From: Trileptium ribeirensis
Taxonomy: Eukaryota; Nematoda; Enoplea; Enoplida; Thoracostomopsidae
DNA length: 64,000 bases
NCBI GenBank assembly: GCA_030248225.1
Contig: JASANE010024847.1
Coordinates: 1-64,000, forward strand
Direction: 5' to 3'
This document shows, piece by piece, positions 58,360 to 64,000 of this stretch (the first letter of the stretch is position 1; every line of letters begins with the position of its first letter). A program made the position numbers and the translations under genes. Below the pieces are notes generated by a model. It ran no database searches. It saw nothing but the letters and a program-made list of their open reading frames with translations, and was not told the DNA's origin.

Positions 58360-59085
58360 GTGAGCTAGAACTGTTACAGCATATAATTATACCTCACATA
58401 ATAAGATAACTCATTGTAAAGCCATTGATCAATAACTGTTTAAGAAATGATTTTGCATGTGAAAGGCAGATGATGTACCGTTGTAAAATAAGCATTCTAC
58501 ATTCTGTTGAAACGTTGAAATTAGACGCACATTATAAATTTAAGTTTTAGTTTACTTAAAACTGAGGTTAAACTACTTTTGGTACTGCTGAACCAGGTTT
58601 ATAATGACATCACTTTCTCATATGCTTTTCCTTTAAACTTGAATATTTTGAATTTTACTATTTGACATTATCTTGCGGCTCGTTAACCTTCGTTCTCAAC
58701 AAAGCTACCAACTAGCCGGAAAGCCATTTTTAGAATAACTACATTTGAAGACCATTCGTGATATTCGATTTTAAGAAGAAAGTTTCTTTTATATGTAGGA
58801 ACAACTTTGGTGCTTATGGCAAGGCGAATATTGTATTGTATGGTTCTAAGGAATTTAGTTTTTAATATATATATATATATATATATAAACAACTTAGCAA
58901 ATTTGACACGGATAGCATGATATGCTAGCTGCGTGAACTTGTATTTTTGTTGACCCTTGAACGAAGCTACATAGTGTTATTTTGATTACAGGTATTCGCC
59001 GCAATCATAATGCAATCATATGATGCTAAACATAGATTTGTGCCATTATTACTCAGCCGTCATAATACAGTTCCACATGTTTTAG
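58360..59085 (+). other. Teneurin intron with a TA microsatellite
   Basis: A pure TA run of about 22 nt is present at about 58866-58888. Nothing else is recognised. Confidence 0.7.
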
Positions 59086-59327
59086 TGCTTCCGATACAGC
59101 TCATCCGTACAGTCTTGCAGTACATCCAGCAACCGGTGAACTTTATATATCGCTACCTTTGAGACGGCAAATTTGGCGTGTTCGTGAAAGCTATCTGGAC
59201 ATATCTCCAAGCAGTCCGTCTTCTAATTACGAGGTTTTTGCTGGATCTGGTCAGCCCTGTGTACTTAGTGCTACAAAGTGTGGAGATCATGGCCCTGCCC
59301 AAATGGCTAGACTAAACTTCCCTAAAG
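59086..59327 (+). CDS. Ten-m: Teneurin visible exon 16: NHL blade(s)
   Basis: Encodes ASDTAHPYSLAVHPATGELY, ISLPLRRQIWRVRESYLDIS, YEVFAGSGQPCVLSATKCGD, HGPAQMARLNFPKG. It matches family NHL motifs (Y.LA..P..G.LY.S......I.RV; V.GSGE.C.....CGDG..A..A.L..PKG). Phase 2 to phase 1; consensus donor GTAAGT. Confidence 0.97.
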
Positions 59328-60544
59328 GTAAGTGGTTACTGTTCTCTATACCGTTTAAAATGTTGTGGTTTTAAATAAAGCCACGCAGTTCTGCGCAAAT
59401 GCGACATTTTTGTTTTGATAAGGCTCAACCACCTCTGGGTTTACTCACAGCACGTAATTGCTACCATTAAATATATGCACTTCTTTCAAAATGTTAGCGA
59501 CTGTATTGAACAAATAATTTATTCTGACAAGTGTGAAATTTGAAAATACCTGACAATAGCTCGACTACTGTGGCAAAATTTTTCGGAACGCAGTTGTTTT
59601 GTGCCTTTTATCGGGTTAATTCGATAAATGGTGATTTTTCATATACCCCGCCCACTTCACAAATGGTCATTTTTCAATTTTAGTACCTTCCATTCAGGTG
59701 GACTAGGCGGTTCAGAAAATCTTTATGACTTCGTTGGGTTACCAACGGTTTTCAATGTTACCTTGGTCCCAAGAAATTTTCGAAAAAATTTTCAATAAGT
59801 CTAGGTCGTAACTTGTTCAACCAGTTTGTAGCTTAGTATGACACCACGGTTCGGCTCAGCTTGTGAATATGGTTCGAATACTATATAAAATTTTGCATTC
59901 CGTGATAATTGTTTCAAAAATTTTGATACCAAGGAAACCTTTTGTAACACAAAAAATCTGAAAAAATTCATAAATGTGGTTATAATGCACAGAGTAGAAA
60001 ACAATATCAGTAAAAAATATAGTTCTAGAACGTATTTCTTCTATCTATTGGCAATCCAATAACAAAATTTCGATCTTCGCAGCATTATGATCAAAGATAT
60101 GTTGCCAGTGCGGAAATAAAACTGTACAGCATGTTACCACAGAAATTCATGATATGAGAGCATAAAGCCACAGCAGTGCTTCACGCGTTATAAAGACATC
60201 TAGCTTTCATTGTAAAATTTTTGACCTATAAATGTTTGGTAGTAAATTCAAAGAACACCCACAGAAACTACCGGTTTAATTCTATTTTTGTAAATTTTTC
60301 AAACTGTGTATATTTTTTCGATAGTTTACAGTATTGGGTTGTAATTTTCTTCAGTTTAATGGACGTAAAAATAAATATGTACTGAAAAGGACGAACGGGT
60401 TGGTATTTATATGTCATAGACTCATACCAAATGGAGATAGAAGATAGAAGAGATGTTTAGTCATTCTGCTTCGCATAAGGAATTGAATTCGGCAATGTTA
60501 AACCTTGCGTTGGAATGTCATTGAAGGCTTTAAGTAATTTTGTT

Positions 60545-60795
60545 GATCCTTTCCTTCTTAAACTAATGTGTATTTCGTACAGCCTTGAACAGACCTGTGC
60601 CGCATCGGTGGTCAGAAACTGGTTAGTTTTGGTGCGAGCTTCGCACTCTTGGTGGAAGCTCTTGCTCAATTCATTATTAAAGAGCCCCCATAAAGTGAGC
60701 AATCAACAACGCACGCGCCAACTTAAGCGGCACGACAAACTCGGTTTGTGCCCTATTAGACAAATTTGCCAATTTAAGAACAAAATAGTTAAATG
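60545..60795 (-). mobile_element. SINE copy (first of a neighbouring pair)
   Basis: On the + strand it starts CCTTTCCTTCTTAAACTAAT and GTGTATTTCGTACAGCCTTG, runs through GGAAGCTCTTGCTCAATTC and CAACAACGCACGCGCCAAC, and ends TGCCAATTTAAGAACAAAAT. All of these have counterparts in the copy that starts 20 bp after its end. The tRNA-like head is degraded. Confidence 0.75.
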
Positions 60796-60814
60796 AGTGA
60801 TAGTATAAATTTTG

Positions 60815-61060
60815 ATAAACCCTTTCCTTCTTAAACTAATGTGTATTTCGTACAGCCTTAAACAAAATGGATTGCTTTGGTGAGCTTCGTGCGCTTGCCA
60901 CTACTCTAAGTCGGAGCTGTTGCTCAGTTGTTTAAGCTACCTCACAAATTAAAGACCAACAACGCACGTGCAAACGCCCGCTGGACGGCAAGCTCATGGT
61001 ACAACGCTTTGTAATGTATCTGATCAATGTGTCAATTTAAGAACTAAAGGGTTAAGTATC
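60815..61060 (-). mobile_element. SINE copy (second of a neighbouring pair)
   Basis: Starts CCTTTCCTTCTTAAACTAAT like the previous copy and ends GTCAATTTAAGAACTAAAGG. The two are direct repeats about 270 bp apart, so they arose either by a local duplication or by two insertions. On the - strand TAGAGTAGTGG is a plausible A box remnant. GGAGCTGTTGCTCAGTTG is the shared core. Confidence 0.75.
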
Positions 61061-61256
61061 AGAACAGAACAGAAAATATGTGATACTAATTCTGGAAGGC
61101 TCTTTGTATGTTATCAACCCTGTTTAGCGAATGTTGGGCACTTGCGCTGAAAATGTTTCGTCAAATTAGTTTTAGCATATCAGTTTGAACCTATGAGCTA
61201 TAGAGATCAAATTGTATTTTTATGTAATGAGACTATGATCGCTAGTTTATGATTAG

Positions 61257-61408
61257 GTATGGCTTTCGCACCTCGTGGTGAATTGTTCTTTGCCGACGAA
61301 CGGAAAATTCGTGTGATCGATAAAAGCGGAACGATTAGTACTTTCCTAGCGGCGCCAGAACATGTTTCAGAGCTTCAAGCGTGTGATGTTGAGTTTAATC
61401 TTGCCGAG
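61257..61408 (+). CDS. Ten-m: Teneurin visible exon 17: NHL blade
   Basis: Encodes MAFAPRGELFFADERKIRVI, DKSGTISTFLAAPEHVSELQ, then ACDVEFNLAE. It matches family (G(I/M)A....G.LYFAD...IR.VD..G.ISTL.......... C......L.E..L.WP). Phase 1 to 0; acceptor TTTATGATTAG, donor GTTAGC. It continues directly into the WPT motif of exon 18. Confidence 0.96.
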
Positions 61409-61819
61409 GTTAGCTTATTTAGTTTCTTTTAATTTCATGAAACATTCATTTTATTATGAATACAAGAATATAATTTTATACGTATCTACAAAAGTACAAA
61501 ATCATTATCGTCAATATTATGTGACGAACTATAAGGTTGTGTCTCTTCTCATATATTCTTTGTGTCTATTCTAAAATATATATTATAATCTTTTGACGTT
61601 TATGATGTTATATAGGCTGTGAAATTAGGAACAGTATCTTATTTATCTTGCTAAACTCAGGTGTTTTCTGAATAACATTCCCGCGGAGTTAATTTTCACT
61701 GTCTAAATGTAATATTATGACATTCATTTTCTAATATTTGTTACGAATTGCTTTGCTTTATCTAAATATAATTGCTGAAATGTTAGCATCAACGCCTAAA
61801 CGCATGTAAATTTTTTTAG
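61409..61819 (+). other. Short teneurin intron (411 bp)
   Basis: AT-rich; nothing recognised. Acceptor AATTTTTTTAG. Confidence 0.6.
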
Positions 61820-63026
61820 CTAAAACTCATATGGCCAACTCATTTGGCGATCAATCCGCTTTCTGAAGATTTGCTCATCCTCGACTCGAATACGGTTTAT
61901 CAAATCGAGTCGCGCGCCACCGGGCGAATTATTGCTGGAGCGCCGTCACATTGTCATCGGTTGTCGCTAAATCGCACTGTACCCACACGCCCCAAGAAGT
62001 CTGTATCTGGTTCAAACACAATAATTGTATCCGCTCGTTCTACTCAGCTGATAGGCGCTCGTGCAATTGCTGTAACTTCCCAGGGAAGGCTGCTAATATT
62101 GGAGTCAGACAATAAACGTATTCATCGAATTCGAATGCTCGAAATTAGTGCAGGTTCTCTGACATCTGGTGTGGATTCTGACAGCGGCGATTACCCGTTA
62201 CGATACGGATACTCGGTTCATCTAGGATTGCTTGCAGGCGCGGAATCAAACTGTGACTGCGATCGACAAAATTGTCCATGCGATGACAACGAATGGGTGT
62301 TGGCAGCGCGTGGACATCTGCACGGCCCTGTTGCCTTAGCTTTGTCACCAACCCCTGATGCAACGGTTTTTATCGCCGACCAGGGTAATTTGAAAATTAG
62401 AGCTGTGTCACCATCACTACCTCAGCTGCATTCTGCTGTTACCGAGACCGGAATTCCTGATGATGAACTTAGCCATGCAACAAAGAACCACTATGAGCTT
62501 TACGATGCGGGAGCGGGTGAAGTATACACTTTTAATCGTCATGGACAGCACGTCAGCACACGGCATATCCTTACTGGTATATATTTGTACAATTTCACCT
62601 ACCATATCGACACTAGCTTTGGTCGATTAGTTCAGGTAACTGGCTCCGGTGGTCATAAGCTGTACATTAATCGACGACAAAGCACAACCCTTGTACTCAA
62701 AGATTCACGTGGTGTACAGCACAAGGCACATCTCAATCATTACGGCTGGCTCGAAGCATTCCATGCTTCCGACGGCTCAGCATACCATTTTGAGTATGAT
62801 GCTAACACCGGGCTTCTCACTAGTCGACGCAGCCCCGACGGAAAAATTTGGTTTTACAGCTACGATTATGAGGGTCATGCGCGTCAGGTTGTAGGCCCAA
62901 CGGGCTCTACTTATAGTCTCACTGCTGATGTTTTCGAAGACAGTTTGTTGTCGTCGGTGGAAGATGCTGATGGACAAATCATTAAACGGTATTCAGTAAA
63001 GGACAGTTCAATTGAAATTAAAGAAG
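61820..63026 (+). CDS. Ten-m: Teneurin visible exon 18: end of NHL propeller and start of YD-repeat barrel
   Basis: A large 402-codon exon. Residues about 1-215 are NHL: LKLIWPTHLAINPLSEDLLI, LDSNTVYQIESRATGRIIAG, RAIAVTSQGRLLILESDNKR, the Cys cluster NCDCDRQNCPCDDNEW, and VFIADQGNLKIRAV. From about residue 220 the YD (Tyr-Asp/RHS) shell begins: YELYDAGAGEVYTFNRHGQH, LTGIYLYNFTYHIDTSFGRL, YHFEYDANTGLLTSRRSPDG, FYSYDYEGHARQVVGPTGST. In vertebrate teneurins the YD repeats form a closed barrel related to bacterial Rhs/Tc proteins. Acceptor phase 0; donor GTAAAT in phase 1 (EIKEG). The rest of the barrel and Tcap are beyond the window. Confidence 0.97.
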
Positions 63027-64000
63027 GTAAATTTATTTTAATTTTGGCGTAAAACATTCTTTGTATACTGTTGCGACAATTGTTTTTGTGGTGGTTGCTT
63101 TTGGGACCTTGATTACAGTTGTGAAAAACAGAATACTTACACCTTGGAAACACAAAGACACATAAATATCCAAAATTTATAGTAATATATAACAGCAATA
63201 TAAATGAGTGCAGGTATATTCATTTAGATGTTGAAATTGCATAATTGTGTGTATCAATAATATATGACAAGTATACCTGAGGGGTTTTGAAAAACATGTA
63301 TACCTGCATTTATAGCCGTTTTAGAATTGTGCACACTTTGTCTACACTAAACACAACGACCTCATACACAAGCCATATCTATAATTTCTTCAAATTTGTA
63401 ATACTTGGTGGAAATTACAATTCAACTTTAAATTTAGATTAGAAACCAGGGTGATGGCCGGCTTTCGGCCGGTGCAGGCCTAAGGTCTGCAGCACCCTTG
63501 AAGCTAGGCCTGCGGCCCCGGTTTTGAATAATAAATGACACATCTGTATAAACCCATAAAACAACCAGCAATAACCTTTTGTGTATTTATGTAATGGCAA
63601 AGAATTTATATTTGAAAATATTTAGTACTTCCACCGGGTCAGTGTTAGCGGAACCTAATAGACGAAAATTAACTACTCCAATCGAATCAGCTTTTCAAAT
63701 TACATGAGACTAATTTTATTTTTTCGATTTTTGGTCTCCTGAGGCTCGTATTGGGAGTAGTGTCCTCTGGATAGCCTGACCCTCCATAACTTCCTAGCGG
63801 GACCTAAAATTTACCGCTCCAATTGACTCAAACGGTCAAGCTACGCTGTACAAGGTCCAACTGAAAACAGTTGAAAAAATTTTTGATCACACCGTGATCC
63901 CAACCTCGAATTTGGGACAGACTCAGACATACAGATGTGGCTCTTATAGTATATGATGATACACAATTTAAAATCTAAACGAAAAATATGACTGAAAGTG
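63027..64000 (+). other. Teneurin intron running off the window
   Basis: Contains a GC-rich hairpin cluster at about 63.45-63.53 kb (GGCCGGCTTTCGGCCGG, TGCAGGCCTAAGGTCTGCA) and, from about 63.64 kb, sequence resembling the palindromic MITE family (CCAATCGAATCAGCTTTTCA, TTTCGATTTTTGGTCTCC). No exon is seen before the end. Confidence 0.5.

Larger units (their letters stand above)
59328..61256 (+). other. Teneurin intron with two SINE copies
   Basis: Holds a diverged repeat at 59.64-59.99 kb, with TCAGGTGGACTAGGCGGTTC and TTGATACCAAGGAAACC resembling the palindromic MITE family, and SINE copies at 60.55 and 60.82 kb. Confidence 0.55.

Overview
This is a eukaryotic, animal nuclear window. It is AT-rich, has no bacterial gene packing, and carries canonical GT-AG introns of 0.3 to 9 kb, tandem satellites, DNA transposons, a LINE and tRNA-derived SINEs. 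The one gene that can be followed with confidence is a teneurin (Ten-m/Odz family), read on the + strand from about 16.36 kb to 63.03 kb and running off the right edge. The protein resembles arthropod Ten-m/Ten-a at least as well as vertebrate teneurins (by memory, not by alignment). That suggests a protostome, perhaps ecdysozoan, with a large repeat-rich genome; the species cannot be named.

Layout. 1-16.3 kb: no recognised gene; two weak exon-like ORFs on the - strand near 1.2 and 2.1 kb, a palindromic DNA transposon with 8-bp target duplications inserted in a 29-bp minisatellite (7.8-9.4 kb), a 67-nt hairpin (10.25 kb), and older repeat copies (14.2 and 15.2 kb). 16.36-16.75 kb: cytoplasmic tail plus transmembrane exon of teneurin. 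16.76-24.64 kb intron: 50-bp and 83-bp tandem arrays, a decayed LINE on the - strand, a hAT-like non-autonomous element. 24.64-24.94 kb: juxtamembrane ectodomain exon. 24.94-34.17 kb: SINE, second palindromic MITE, 2.4-kb foldback element, and a probably undetected small exon. 34.17-45.08 kb: six exons for eight EGF repeats, separated by introns holding a Harbinger-like MITE, a 76-bp satellite split by a LINE tail, and a Cys-rich ORF. 45.78-54.38 kb: Cys-rich/C-rich and TTR-like/FN-plug exons, with a 93-bp satellite in one intron. 56.56-63.03 kb: NHL beta-propeller exons and the first part of the YD-repeat barrel. The rest of the barrel and the C-terminal Tcap region lie beyond the window.

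The 18 supported exons give about 1,500 codons, roughly 55-60 percent of a usual teneurin. All visible junctions keep frame except one: exon 2 ends in phase 0 while the EGF1 exon needs phase 1, so at least one exon between 24.94 and 34.17 kb is still missing; a tentative candidate is at 26.32 kb. Everything else is repeat-derived or unassigned non-coding DNA.
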